Shown here piece by piece: positions 36,060-45,479 of a DNA stretch of 64,000 nucleotides (its first letter is position 1; each line of letters begins with the position of its first letter). The notes below the pieces were generated by a model. That model ran no database searches, was not told where the DNA came from, and was given only the letters and a program-made list of their open reading frames with translations. The stretch comes from Halopiger aswanensis (GTDB taxonomy: Archaea; Halobacteriota; Halobacteria; Halobacteriales; Natrialbaceae), in contig NZ_RAPO01000002.1 of assembly GCF_003610195.1 (NCBI RefSeq), positions 682,001-746,000 on the forward strand, written 5' to 3'. The position numbers were made by a program, and so were the translations under genes.

Positions 36060-37508
36060 TCACATCGGCAGCGGCGACGGCGTCCCGTCCGTTTCTTCGC
36101 TCTCGCGGCCCTCCCGCGTCGACTCGAGGCGGTCCAACCGCGGCCCGAGATGTTCGCGTACGAGTGCGACCAGCGCGTTGTCCGGGCCTTCGCCGGTGAC
36201 CGCAGTCGCGCTCGGCGTGTCGTCAGTTGCGCTCCCGTTGGATCCGCCGTCGTCGATCGTTACGAGCATGACCCGCTCGCGGTCCGCGAAGACGACGCGG
36301 CCGTGGTGGACCCGATCGGCGGGAAAGTTGAGCCAGTCGAGTTGCGGTTCACAAACCGTTGCGTCGGGAACCGCGGCGCGGACGGTCTCCCGAACCTGCG
36401 GCGACCGCGAGCCGACGTAGACGTCGACCCCGCGGTCGGCGGCCGCGCGCCAGCGCTCGAGACACTGCTGTTGGAGGATGCCGTCGTCGGGAACCGTCAC
36501 GAACAGTTCGTCCTCGGCGCCGGCGGCGATGTTGTGGCCCCGTTCGACGATGGGTTCCGCACCGTCGATCGCCCAGCACGACGGTGTTCCGTCGGCGCCC
36601 GAGCCGTCCCGCTCATCGTCGTCCGACTCGCTCCCGGTGTCGACGTCGAACTCCCCGCGTACCCCGTCCGGCACCGACGAAGCCGCCTCGGGCCGTCTCG
36701 AGCCGCTGTTTTCTGACGGCAGTGAGGTCGACGCCGTCTCGAGCCGATCGGCGATCGGCGCGAGCGGACTCGCCGCCAGCCAGTCGGTTCGCCACTGCGG
36801 GGCGTCGGTCGCGAGCGCAGCCGTCGCCGCGTCGCGGTCGTACGTGACGAGCCCCGCGTCGGCGAGCGCGGGAAGGCGCCCGTGCTCGAGGTCCGTCGAG
36901 ACGTCCCGTACCTCCCCTTCGGTGACGTCGACAAGGCGCCGATCGTCAGCGCCCTCTCGCGCTGCGATTAGCGTCGCGAGGTCGTCGAGCGGAACGGCCC
37001 CGCGGTGGCGAGCGAGCACCCGACAAGCGGTTCGACAGCGGGCCGATCGGAACACTTCGCAGGTCCGATCCAGCAAATCGTCGTCGCCAATGTCGCCGTC
37101 GACCGGCGACTCGAGTAGGGTGCGAACCCAGTCGGCCTCCAGAAGCGGATGGGCGGCGAGCGAAACCGTCGTCTCGTCGCCGTCGGTCTCGCGCTCGACG
37201 AGGCCGACGTCCGCGAGCTTCGGGACGTGGGCGTGCACTAACGAGACGTGGACGTGCGAACAGTGGTCGTTGGAGACGATCGGCTGGCCGGCCTCGAGGG
37301 CGGCGACTTCGGTGGCGAGCGTCGCGAGCGACAGGGGATCGGTCGCCGATTCAGCGTCGGCCCCCGTTTCGGTCGGGGCCGACGATTCGGATGCAACCGA
37401 TCGGTCGCGCCGTTCGAGGAGCACGGCGAGCAAACAGCGTCGGCGAACGGTAGCGAGAGCGTCGAACGCGACGGCGGGAGTCGGTTCGTCGACGGGGGGA
37501 GAACTCAT
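36060..37508 (-). CDS. Regulator with two DUF7344 winged-helix domains and a C-terminal sensor-like domain
   Basis: The 482-residue protein has two related winged-helix domains. The first starts FDALATVRRRCLLAVLLE and ends VPKLADVGLVERE. The second runs from EVFRSARCRTACRVLARH to LPALADAGLVTYDRD. After an acidic Ser/Asp linker the last 150 residues (ELFVTVPDDGILQQQCLERW, then ADRGVDVYVGSRSP) resemble the sensor part of TbsP/TrmB-like regulators. That assignment is tentative. A perfect inverted repeat lies in its promoter, so self-control is possible. The start at 37508 (MSSPPVDEP) is the best ATG. Confidence 0.8.
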   Translation of the reverse strand: MSSPPVDEPTPAVAFDALATVRRRCLLAVLLERRDRSVASESSAPTETGADAESATDPLSLATLATEVAALEAGQPIVSNDHCSHVHVSLVHAHVPKLADVGLVERETDGDETTVSLAAHPLLEADWVRTLLESPVDGDIGDDDLLDRTCEVFRSARCRTACRVLARHRGAVPLDDLATLIAAREGADDRRLVDVTEGEVRDVSTDLEHGRLPALADAGLVTYDRDAATAALATDAPQWRTDWLAASPLAPIADRLETASTSLPSENSGSRRPEAASSVPDGVRGEFDVDTGSESDDDERDGSGADGTPSCWAIDGAEPIVERGHNIAAGAEDELFVTVPDDGILQQQCLERWRAAADRGVDVYVGSRSPQVRETVRAAVPDATVCEPQLDWLNFPADRVHHGRVVFADRERVMLVTIDDGGSNGSATDDTPSATAVTGEGPDNALVALVREHLGPRLDRLESTREGRESEETDGTPSPLPM

Positions 37509-37542
37509 TGCCCGAGAGAGGCCGCGACGACGGGTAAGGAGT

Positions 37543-37562
37543 GTACCAGCGTTGTCTGGTAC
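37543..37562 (-). promoter_or_regulatory. Inverted repeat in the promoter of the double-DUF7344 gene
   Basis: GTACCAG and CTGGTAC are separated by six bases and form a perfect 7-bp inverted repeat. It lies 35-54 bases before the start codon at 37508, next to a TATA-like TCCTTACCC, in the place expected for an operator or activator site. Confidence 0.5.
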
Positions 37563-37606
37563 TACCCGGTGTTCCGACGGGGTAATAGGCTCGTGCCGGC
37601 GACGCG

Positions 37607-40105
37607 TTACAGCGCCGTTTCGAAGTAGTGCTCGAGTAGTTTCGCCTGCGCGACCCGGAGGTGCTGGTGGAACGTCTGGCGGGCGATTCCGAGCCGGTCG
37701 GCGATCGCCGTGGCGTCGCTGTTTCGCGTCGGCCACTCGAAGTAGCCGCCGTAGTAGGCCGCCTCGAGCGCGGTGCGTTGCTTGTCGGTCAGCGCCGATT
37801 CGACCCGATTTCGGAAGTCACCCGGCGTCTCGACCGAGTCCTCGACGGTGCGCTTCGAGACCAGCGTCGTGTCGGGATACGTCGCCTGGATCGTATCGAC
37901 GAGTTCGCGGACCGCCGTGTCCGGGCTGGCTTCGACGGTAACGGTCGCGCGGCCGCGATCGACGACGTTCGACCGGAGCCGGGCGCCGTAGCCCGCGAGC
38001 AGTTCCACGAACGTCGCGTTGCGGATCGTTAGCTCCCAGCGGCTCTCGTCGCCCTGCACGTCGATACGCCGCAGCCCCTCGATATCCGCTCGCTCGGCGG
38101 CGAGGTCGCGAAATCGGTCGGGCCCGATCCCGGCAACTGTGACGTAGTGGACGTACGCGTCGTCCGTGAGCGGCAGCACGTGATCAACAGAGAGCAGACA
38201 GTCGGCCCGCGCGCTGAGGTCGATGCAGGCGTCGCCTCGATCGGTCGACTCGAACTCGAGTTCGACTGCGGTGTCCCGGTAGAGGAGTCGACGGACCGTC
38301 ATCGCGTTGACCGCGTGGCCGATCGTGCCGCCGAACTCCTGGAGCACCTCGCGCTCGCGGGGGGCGAACGCGGTCGCTTCGGCGGCCGCGACGACGAGCA
38401 CGCCGAACGAGCGTCCGCCAGCGACGATCGGGACGACCGCGACCGCTCCGTAGTCGTGGTCGACGGCGTCGCGACGCCACGGCTCGAACTCGCTCTCGCG
38501 GAGGGATCGGTACCGCCGGACGGCGTCGGCCTCGAGGGAGGCGTCCGACCGGCCGGCTGCTGCGGCCGGCGGATCGACGTACGAGCCGATCACGCCGTCG
38601 ATCTCGTCCGCGTCGCGCCCCGCCCACGTTCGCGGCTCCCACTGGCGCCGCCCGGATGCCGCGCCCGCGTCGAACCGTCCGATGACGGCGAACCGGTACA
38701 TTTCCGAGTCCGCGAACGCCTCGACGATCGCGCGCTCGATCTCCTCGCGCGTCTCGGCCGCGACCATCGTCTCGTCGACCGTTCGAACGACCGCGTTGAG
38801 TCGCTCGAGCCGCTCGAGTTCGCGTTCGCGCTCCTTGCGGTCGCTGACGTCGCGGCCGATGCCGGTGAATCCGAGGACGTTGCCCTCGTCGTCGGTGATC
38901 CGGGCGCTGTTGAACTCGTACGGAATGCGCTCGCCGTCGCTCGTCAGGAACCGCCCTTCGGCGGTGATGCGCGCACCCTCGGCGAGGATTCGCCGGATGG
39001 CGTTCCCGATCGCCTCGCGGTCTTCCGGTGCGATGAACTCGAGGGGGCCCATATCGACGATTTCCTCGGGGTCGTAGCCGGATATCTGCCGAAACTCGTC
39101 GTTCCACTGAATGAGGGTTCGCTCCTCGTCGAACGCGTAGAGAGCGTCAGGTTGGGCTTCGAAGATGCTCTCCGTGAGCGCTTTCTCCTCGCGGAGTTCC
39201 CGCTCGCGGGCCTTCCGGTCGCTGATATCGCGACCGACGCCGGTGAACCCCACGACCTCGCCCTCGTCGTCGGTGATCCGTGCGCTGTTGAACTCGTAGG
39301 GGATTCGCTCGCCCGATTTGGTGAGCAGATCGGCTTCGACGGTGACGTACTCGTCCTCCTCGAGGATACGCCGGATCGCGTCGGCGACCCGATCGCGGTG
39401 TTCCGGCGGGACGAACTCGAGGGGGTCCATCTCGGTCAGTTCCGACTCGTCGTATCCCGTCACTTCCGGCACGCGGTCGTTCCAGTCGATGTAGCCGCCG
39501 CTGTCGTCGAACGCGTAGAGGACGTCGGGCTGGGCCTCGAAAATGCTCTCGAGGAACGCCGCCTCTTCGCGGCGCTCGCGTTCGCGGTCGTGCGCTTCGG
39601 TTCGATCGTGGAGGAACCAGCCGTATCCGCAGAGGGCGGCCCCGTCGCGCGGGGTTCCGAGTCGCGCGTCGTCACCGTCGTCCGGGCCTCGGGTTCCGCC
39701 TTCGTCTCCGTCTTCGTCTTCGTTCCCGCCGTCGCTCCAGATCGGCGCGATCACCTCGCGAACCCAGATCCGCTCTTCGTCGGCCCGGACGCGCCACCCC
39801 TCGTTCTCGGCCCGTCCCTCGGTGCGCGCCCGCTCGAGGAGCGCGTCGGGACGGTTAGCGGCTCGAGCCTCGTCGGGAAAGAACGCGCGGTAGTGTGTCC
39901 CCAGAGCTGCCGTCTCATCGTATCCCAGGACGGCGTTTGCGTCGTCGTTCCACGCGGCGACGCGTCCGGCGGCGTCGAGCATCGCGACGGCGAGATCGTT
40001 CACGAGCGGGGTCAGCTCCCGAACGTCGAGCGTGACGTCGGTCGGCGATGCGGTCTCGTGCCCGTCGTTCGACGGGTCGTTTTGGCAAGACGGTGGTTCG
40101 GACAT
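37607..40105 (-). CDS. Bat-type regulator: three PAS, GAF, bacterio-opsin activator and HTH_10 domains
   Basis: The 832-residue protein has a PAS domain near residues 25-130, then two very similar PAS repeats (each with IFEAQPD, a YAFD segment and IPYEFNSARITDDEG). A GAF domain (REEIERAIVEAFADSEMYRF) follows, and next the bacterio-opsin activator region. The tail HTH_10 runs from LTDKQRTALEAAYYGGYFEW to GIARQTFHQHLRVAQ. Bat-type proteins respond to light or redox and activate transcription. The target here is unknown. MSEPP at 40105 is preferred to a start 11 codons upstream. A PAS duplication seems recent. Confidence 0.9.
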   Translation of the reverse strand: MSEPPSCQNDPSNDGHETASPTDVTLDVRELTPLVNDLAVAMLDAAGRVAAWNDDANAVLGYDETAALGTHYRAFFPDEARAANRPDALLERARTEGRAENEGWRVRADEERIWVREVIAPIWSDGGNEDEDGDEGGTRGPDDGDDARLGTPRDGAALCGYGWFLHDRTEAHDRERERREEAAFLESIFEAQPDVLYAFDDSGGYIDWNDRVPEVTGYDESELTEMDPLEFVPPEHRDRVADAIRRILEEDEYVTVEADLLTKSGERIPYEFNSARITDDEGEVVGFTGVGRDISDRKARERELREEKALTESIFEAQPDALYAFDEERTLIQWNDEFRQISGYDPEEIVDMGPLEFIAPEDREAIGNAIRRILAEGARITAEGRFLTSDGERIPYEFNSARITDDEGNVLGFTGIGRDVSDRKERERELERLERLNAVVRTVDETMVAAETREEIERAIVEAFADSEMYRFAVIGRFDAGAASGRRQWEPRTWAGRDADEIDGVIGSYVDPPAAAAGRSDASLEADAVRRYRSLRESEFEPWRRDAVDHDYGAVAVVPIVAGGRSFGVLVVAAAEATAFAPREREVLQEFGGTIGHAVNAMTVRRLLYRDTAVELEFESTDRGDACIDLSARADCLLSVDHVLPLTDDAYVHYVTVAGIGPDRFRDLAAERADIEGLRRIDVQGDESRWELTIRNATFVELLAGYGARLRSNVVDRGRATVTVEASPDTAVRELVDTIQATYPDTTLVSKRTVEDSVETPGDFRNRVESALTDKQRTALEAAYYGGYFEWPTRNSDATAIADRLGIARQTFHQHLRVAQAKLLEHYFETAL

Positions 40106-40279
40106 CGTGCGTATTGGTAACTCTTCGTACGACCGCACCCAGCCGGGAAAATCCTACGGTGGCGTTCGCAACGCCCCTCTCTCCGGGCGCGGGTCGAGGG
40201 CCCTCGAGTCGACCGGAACGACGACACGGCCGCTGGCGAAAACGGGCGACTTAACGCCGTCCGGAACCGGAGCAGGGAT

Positions 40280-41641
40280 ATGAGCGACCTCGCGATCGTC
40301 GAGAGCCGCGCCGACCGCGCGTCGGTCCACATCTGCGACCACCTCCGCGACCTCGCCGACTGGACCGAACGCGAGGACGACAGCCGTCCGGCCGAGGCGG
40401 GCGGCGGCACCTACTACCGAACCGACGGCGCCGAACTCCGCACCTTCGAGGACCTCCACATCGAACTCGAGCGCCCCGCCGACGCCTTCGACTGCGACCC
40501 CGACCTGCTCGTCTTCGCCTCGCGACACTCCGGAGAGACCGGCCCGCTGCTGACGGGCCACTTCACCGGGAACTTCGGGCCGGCCGAATACGGCGGCGAT
40601 GATGACGCCGTCGCCGAGGCTGCCCCGAACGCGCTGGTCCGACTGCTCGAGGCCTTCGACGAGTACGCGCCCGAGGGGTACGACGTGGGGATGGAGTGTA
40701 CTCACCACGGCCCGACCGACGTCGGCTGCCCGTCGCTGTTCGCGGAACTGGGCAGCGGCGACGAGCAGTGGGACGACCCCGCGGGCGCCGAAGCCGTCGC
40801 CCGCGGCATCCTCGACCTTCGGGGCGTCGAACCGCACCGCAGTAGACAGGTCGTCGGCTTCGGCGGCAACCACTACGCGCCTCGGTTCGAGCGCGTCGTC
40901 CGCGAGACCCCGTGGGCGGTCGGCCACATCGCCTCGGACTGGGCCCTCGAGGCGCTGGGTCACCCGACTGCCCACCGAGACGTTCTCGAGGCCGCTTTCG
41001 AGGAAAGCGACGCGGAAATCGCCCTACTGGACGGCGAGTGGCCGGTCCTCGAGGAGACGCTCGAAGATCTGGGCTACCGAATCGTCGGCGAAACCTGGCT
41101 GCGCGAGGTCGGCGACCTGTCGCTGGATCTCGTCGACGCGATCGAGTCCGAACTGGGTCGCGTCGAGGCGGGAATCCGGTTCGGCGACCGGAGCGACGCT
41201 GATGCGGTCGACGAGCAGGGCTTTACCGTCGTCGACCTCCCCGCCGACCTCGTCGACGCTGCGGAGGGAATCGACCCCGACCGCGTCCGCGAACTCGTCG
41301 ACTCGCGGACCGTCGCCTACACGACCGACAACGGCGGGACTCGAGTCGGATCGCAGGTCGCGGTTCCCGAATCGAACGCGGAACCGGCCGCCGACGCGCG
41401 GCGAGCGCTCGTCGAGGCCCTGGCCGACGTGCTCGAGGAAAAGTACGAAACGGTTCGGCTCGAGGACGACGCGATCGTCGCCGAAGAGGAAGGGTTCGAC
41501 CCGGAACTGGCCCGCGAGGCGGGGGTTCCGGAGGGACCGAAGTTCGGCGCGCTCGCGAACGGCGAGGCGGTGACCGTCGACGGAGAAACCATCAACCCGG
41601 AGAGGGTTCGGACCGAGCGGACGCGTCGTTTCGAGATTTGA
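40280..41641 (+). CDS. dtdA: D-aminoacyl-tRNA deacylase
   Basis: The 453-residue archaeal/plant-type (GEK1) enzyme removes D-amino acids mis-attached to tRNA. The typical N-terminus AIVESRADRASVHICDHL, the ASRHSGETGPLLTGHFTGN block and the segment MECTHHGPTDVGCPSLFAELG, with its metal-binding His pair, are clear. VVGFGGNHYAPRF follows. The C-terminal 120 residues (FTVVDLPADLVDAAEGI) form the extra domain of the haloarchaeal form. A TATA-like CTTAACG lies about 29 bases before the ATG. Confidence 0.93.
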   Translation: MSDLAIVESRADRASVHICDHLRDLADWTEREDDSRPAEAGGGTYYRTDGAELRTFEDLHIELERPADAFDCDPDLLVFASRHSGETGPLLTGHFTGNFGPAEYGGDDDAVAEAAPNALVRLLEAFDEYAPEGYDVGMECTHHGPTDVGCPSLFAELGSGDEQWDDPAGAEAVARGILDLRGVEPHRSRQVVGFGGNHYAPRFERVVRETPWAVGHIASDWALEALGHPTAHRDVLEAAFEESDAEIALLDGEWPVLEETLEDLGYRIVGETWLREVGDLSLDLVDAIESELGRVEAGIRFGDRSDADAVDEQGFTVVDLPADLVDAAEGIDPDRVRELVDSRTVAYTTDNGGTRVGSQVAVPESNAEPAADARRALVEALADVLEEKYETVRLEDDAIVAEEEGFDPELAREAGVPEGPKFGALANGEAVTVDGETINPERVRTERTRRFEI

Positions 41642-41735
41642 CCTATTAGTTTCGTGATGCTAATATCACTATACTCGCTGACTGCTATCGAAACCCCTCT
41701 CGTAAGACGGAAAACAGATAATGCGCTCGTAACGT

Positions 41736-41753
41736 GTCAGACAGGCGGCTGAC
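41736..41753 (+). promoter_or_regulatory. Inverted repeat in the ftsZ1 promoter region
   Basis: GTCAG (41736-41740) and CTGAC (41749-41753) are inverted, and the hexamer ACGTGT is repeated directly on each side (41732-41737 and 41752-41757). The element ends about 10 bases before the TATA-like box of ftsZ1. It could be bound by a cell-cycle regulator; which one is unknown. Confidence 0.4.
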
Positions 41754-41766
41754 GTGTAGGGGAAAG

Positions 41767-41775
41767 GTAATTATG
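41767..41775 (+). promoter_or_regulatory. TATA-like box of ftsZ1
   Basis: GTAATTATG is centred 30 bases before the ATG at 41801 and predicts a near-leaderless transcript. Confidence 0.5.
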
Positions 41776-41800
41776 CTCCATTGTTTAGAAGGGGCCAAGA

Positions 41801-42982
41801 ATGGACTCACTCATCGACGACGCCATCGACGAGGCCGAAGACGGGGACCCGGCCGAGTCCCCCGCGGACGAGGCGCCGCAGGGCGGCCAGGGCCAGTCCC
41901 CCGAGGACGCCGGCCGACAGTCCGGCACAATGACCGACGAAGAACTCGAAGACGTTCTCCAGGACCTCCAGACCGATATCACGGTCGTCGGCTGCGGGGG
42001 CGCCGGCGGTAACACGATCAACCGGATGCACGAGGAAGGCATCCACGGCGCGAAACTCGTCGCCGCCAACACCGACGTCCAGCACCTGGTGGAGATCGAA
42101 GCCGACACCAAGATCCTCATGGGCGAGGAGAAGACCGGCGGCCGCGGCGCCGGCTCCCTGCCCCAGGTCGGCGAGGAAGCCGCCCTCGAGAGCCAGCAGG
42201 ACATCTACGACGCGATCGACGGCTCGGACATGGTCTTCGTCACGGCCGGGCTCGGCGGGGGGACCGGTACCGGCTCCGCTCCGGTCGTCGCCAAGGCCGC
42301 CCGCGAGGCCGGCGCGCTGACGATCGCGATCGTCACGACGCCCTTCACGGCTGAGGGCGAGGTCCGCCGAACCAACGCGGAGGCCGGCCTCGAGCGCCTG
42401 CGCGACGTCTCGGACACCGTCATCGTCGTCCCCAACGACCGCCTGCTCGACTCGGTCGGCAAACTCCCCGTCCGCCAGGCGTTCAAGGTCAGCGACGAGG
42501 TGCTGATGCGCTCGGTCAAGGGCATCACCGAACTCATCACCAAGCCCGGCCTCGTCAACCTCGACTTCGCCGACGTCCGGACCGTCATGGAACGGGGCGG
42601 CGTCGCGATGATCGGCCTCGGCGAGGCCGACTCCGAGGCCAAGGCCGAAGACTCCGTCAAGACCGCCCTGCGCTCGCCGCTGCTCGACGTCGACATCTCC
42701 GGCGCCAACTCCGCGCTGGTCAACGTCACCGGCGGCAACGACATGGCCATCGAGGAGGCCGAGGGCGTCGTCGAGGAGATCTACGACCGCATCGACCCCG
42801 ACGCCCGCATCATCTGGGGGACCTCGATCGACGAGAGCCTCGAGGGCAGCATGCGGACGATGATCGTCGTCACCGGCGTCGAATCGCCCCAGATCTACGG
42901 CCGCCCGGACGGCGAGTCCGTCCAGCCAGACATGAGCGGCCAGCAGGCACCCGGTCAGGACGACATCGACTTCGTCGACTGA
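41801..42982 (+). CDS. ftsZ1: Tubulin-like cell division GTPase FtsZ1
   Basis: The 393-residue FtsZ has GTP-binding motifs [15 protein letters not shown] near residue 63 and [11 protein letters not shown] near residue 151. The synergy (T7) loop NLDFADV comes later. The N-terminal 45 residues are an acidic, Gln/Gly-rich extension ([16 protein letters not shown]), as in haloarchaeal FtsZ1, and the tail ends in GQDDIDFVD, which fits the SepF/partner-binding end. In haloarchaea FtsZ1 and FtsZ2 form the mid-cell ring. An inverted repeat and a TATA box precede it and a hairpin follows. Confidence 0.97.
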   Translation: MDSLIDDAIDEAEDGDPAESPADEAPQGGQGQSPEDAGRQSGTMTDEELEDVLQDLQTDITVVGCGGAGGNTINRMHEEGIHGAKLVAANTDVQHLVEIEADTKILMGEEKTGGRGAGSLPQVGEEAALESQQDIYDAIDGSDMVFVTAGLGGGTGTGSAPVVAKAAREAGALTIAIVTTPFTAEGEVRRTNAEAGLERLRDVSDTVIVVPNDRLLDSVGKLPVRQAFKVSDEVLMRSVKGITELITKPGLVNLDFADVRTVMERGGVAMIGLGEADSEAKAEDSVKTALRSPLLDVDISGANSALVNVTGGNDMAIEEAEGVVEEIYDRIDPDARIIWGTSIDESLEGSMRTMIVVTGVESPQIYGRPDGESVQPDMSGQQAPGQDDIDFVD

Positions 42983-42997
42983 TTCAGTCCGCTCTCG

Positions 42998-43018
42998 CTC
43001 GAGGACGATCTCCTCGAG
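42998..43018 (+). terminator. Hairpin terminator behind ftsZ1
   Basis: CTCGAGGA and TCCTCGAG form a perfect 8-bp stem with a 5-base loop, 16 bases after the stop. T-richer sequence (TTCTCTCTTTCG) follows. It likely ends transcription between the convergent ftsZ1 and ferritin-like genes. Confidence 0.45.
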
Positions 43019-43096
43019 TCGAACGTTGTCGATTCTCTCTTTCGTTCCTGTCGATGCAGCCGGTTCATCGATGCTCGCCGGCACCGGTCCCGCAAG

Positions 43097-43741
43097 CTAG
43101 CAGATCGGCTTCGGATCGAGCCCGAGATCCTCGAGTGAGTCCGCGTAGGCGTCGTACGCGGCGTCGATGACGTCCGCGGCGGCTTCGGCGGCGCGATCCC
43201 GGTCTTCGCTTCCGTCACACGTTGTCTCGAGGAGGTCGGCGGCACGCTCGCCCTGGGTTGCCGTCTCGCTGCGCAGTTCTCGGAACCGCTCGGCCCGGCG
43301 CTCGTCGCCCTCGTTGACGAAGAAGCTCACGACCTGCAGGTGCGTTCGCTCGGTGACCAGCGCGCGACCGACGAGGCCGCCCAGCCGCGGGACGGTTTCC
43401 TCGAGCGACCGGAGGCGGTCGTGCATCGGGCCGCCGGTCGTATCGGGGTCGTATTCCCCGCCGTCCTCACCCTCGAGCAGGTCGAGGACCCGCTCGCAGT
43501 GCTCTCGTTCCTGGTCGCGAAACTCGGAAAAGAGTGCCTGCGCGTCGCCGTGTGACTCGTCGTCGGCCCACGCCCCGAACGTCTCCGCGGCGGCGCATTC
43601 GCTGTCCGCGGCGATCCGGAGCACTCGCTCCGCCGTCAGGTCCGCATCGGTGAGCGCGACGAGCAGCTTCGACGACGCGAGGCGCTCGAGTTCGGTGTCC
43701 TTCGATGCCTCGAGGTCGCGCTGGAAATCGGCAGCGTCCAT
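43097..43741 (-). CDS. Ferritin-like (rubrerythrin-type) helical protein
   Basis: The 214-residue protein is almost all helix with spaced Glu and His residues in long helices (SECAAAETFGAWADDESHG; FRDQEREHCERVLDLL). That suggests a four-helix ferritin-like fold with a di-iron site. The name rests on this pattern, since the helix pairing cannot be checked here. A late Cys pair (TCDGS and PIC at the end) is not in a rubredoxin arrangement. It is divergent from the rhodanese-hydrolase gene. Function may be iron or redox handling. Confidence 0.65.
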   Translation of the reverse strand: MDAADFQRDLEASKDTELERLASSKLLVALTDADLTAERVLRIAADSECAAAETFGAWADDESHGDAQALFSEFRDQEREHCERVLDLLEGEDGGEYDPDTTGGPMHDRLRSLEETVPRLGGLVGRALVTERTHLQVVSFFVNEGDERRAERFRELRSETATQGERAADLLETTCDGSEDRDRAAEAAADVIDAAYDAYADSLEDLGLDPKPIC

Positions 43742-43876
43742 ACCCCCACGACCACGGCGTGCGTGTTGAACCTTGTCTCGGTCGCGGTTCGTACTCAGGC
43801 GGCCGAGGCCGCACTGCGACGATGACGGTGCATCCGTGGGGGCGCGCTTAACCGCCACGAGAGCGTATGCAGCGAC

Positions 43877-45073
43877 ATGTCCGAAACCGAGGCGGCCGTC
43901 GACGATCCGACGACGATCGCACCCGAGACGCTCGCCGACCGGCTGCGAGCCAGCGACGAACTGACCGTCCTCGACGTTCGCGACCGCGACGAGTTCGACC
44001 GCTGGCACATCGAGGGCGAGGGCGTCGAGGCCGTCCAGATCCCCCACATGAAGTTCATCCAAGCCCAGGCGACCGGCGACGTCGACGACCTCGCGGCCGA
44101 CCTCGAGGAACCGATCGTCGCGGTCTGCGGCCGCGGCGAGGCCAGCGACCACGCGGTCGACCTCCTCCGGGACGCCGGCATCGACGCGCAGAATCTGGCC
44201 GGCGGAATGGACGCCTGGGCCGACCTGTACGTTGCCCGCGAACTCGAGGTCGACGTCGATCTCGGCCTCGATCGCAGGGGCGATTCGTCCGCGACGGTCG
44301 TCCAGTACGACCGCCCCTCGAGCGGTTGTCTGGCCTACGCGATCTACAGCGGCGGCGAGGCGGCGGTGATCGATCCGCTTCGAGCGTTCGCCGACCGCTA
44401 CGTGGAGGATGCCGCCGATCGGGGCGCAGAACTGAAGTACGCCATCGACACGCACGTCCACGCCGACCACGTCAGCGGCGTCCGCGCCCTCGAGTCCCGA
44501 ACTGACGCGACGGCCGTCCTTCCCGAGGGTGCCCGCGATCGCGGGCTCGCATTCGACGCGATGACCCTCACAGACGGTGACGAACTTCACGTCGGCGACG
44601 CGACGCTAACCGCCGTCGCGACCCCGGGACACACCACCGAATCGCTCTCCTACCGGCTCGGCGACCTCCTGTTCACCGGCGACACGCTGTTCCTCGAGGG
44701 GGTCGGCCGGCCGGACCTGGAACGCGGCGACGAGGGCGCGCCCGCCGCGGCTCGCCAACTCTACGAGACCCTCGAGGACACGCTCTCGGAGCTGCCGGCC
44801 GAGACGACGATCGCGCCGGGTCACTACAGCGACACCGCCGACCCGCGGGACGGCGACGGGGCGTACGCGGCCACGCTCGGCGACCGGCGCGATCGACTCG
44901 AGGCGTTTTCGATGGCCGAAGACGAGTTCGTCGAACACGTCACGGGCGACCGGCCGCCGCGGCCGGCCAACCACGAGCGTATCGTGGCCGCGAACCTCGG
45001 GCGGGAGGACGTCGATTCGGAGACGGCGTTCGAACTGGAACTCGGGCTGAACAACTGCGCGGTCACCGGCTGA
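43877..45073 (+). CDS. Rhodanese and metallo-beta-lactamase fold fusion protein
   Basis: The 398-residue protein has an N-terminal rhodanese domain with the active Cys in VAVCGRGEASDHAV. The C-terminal metallo-beta-lactamase domain has HVHADHVSGV, the later His in TPGHTTES and the Asp in LLFTGDTLFLEG. The fold order is reversed compared with persulfide dioxygenase fusions, in which the hydrolase comes first. It probably handles sulfane sulfur or a glutathione-free persulfide. Neighbour genes encode a ferritin-like protein and a ferredoxin. Cys and the metal ligands are intact. Confidence 0.88.
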   Translation: MSETEAAVDDPTTIAPETLADRLRASDELTVLDVRDRDEFDRWHIEGEGVEAVQIPHMKFIQAQATGDVDDLAADLEEPIVAVCGRGEASDHAVDLLRDAGIDAQNLAGGMDAWADLYVARELEVDVDLGLDRRGDSSATVVQYDRPSSGCLAYAIYSGGEAAVIDPLRAFADRYVEDAADRGAELKYAIDTHVHADHVSGVRALESRTDATAVLPEGARDRGLAFDAMTLTDGDELHVGDATLTAVATPGHTTESLSYRLGDLLFTGDTLFLEGVGRPDLERGDEGAPAAARQLYETLEDTLSELPAETTIAPGHYSDTADPRDGDGAYAATLGDRRDRLEAFSMAEDEFVEHVTGDRPPRPANHERIVAANLGREDVDSETAFELELGLNNCAVTG

Positions 45074-45140
45074 CGAGAAGAACGACGGGAGCAGAAACGG
45101 GACGCGGATCCAGACCGTAGAAACCGCAACGCGGCGGCAG

Positions 45141-45479
45141 TTAGTCGTCCGCGACTGCCGGGTCGTCGCCGCCGCCCTCGGCGTCGATCTCGTCCTCGAT
45201 GCTCGGCGGGTACTTCCCGCGGTCGAGTTTCAGGTCCGACTGCGGACGCGCCATGCAGGTCAGCGCGTACGTTTCGGCTTCCTCCTCGGTGAGCGCGCGG
45301 GCCGCGGGCTGGGTAACCTCCCCTTCGACGATTTCCGCTGAACAGGCCAGACACATCCCGACGCGGCAGGAGTACTCCTGCGCGATCCCTTCCTCGAGAC
45401 ACCGGCTGAGGATCGTCTCGGTGTCCGAACAGGTGATCGTCTCACCCGTGCCGACGAACTCGACAGTGTACTCGGTCAT
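45141..45479 (-). CDS. 2Fe-2S ferredoxin
   Basis: The 112-residue plant-type ferredoxin has the cluster ligands CRVGMCLAC, then a fourth Cys in TYALTCMARPQ. The N-terminal beta part (TEYTVEFVGTGETITC) is usual. The C-terminal 20 residues are very acidic. It carries electrons to or from unknown partners. A TATA-like box lies in the divergent gap with the geranylgeranyl reductase gene. Confidence 0.9.
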   Translation of the reverse strand: MTEYTVEFVGTGETITCSDTETILSRCLEEGIAQEYSCRVGMCLACSAEIVEGEVTQPAARALTEEEAETYALTCMARPQSDLKLDRGKYPPSIEDEIDAEGGGDDPAVADD

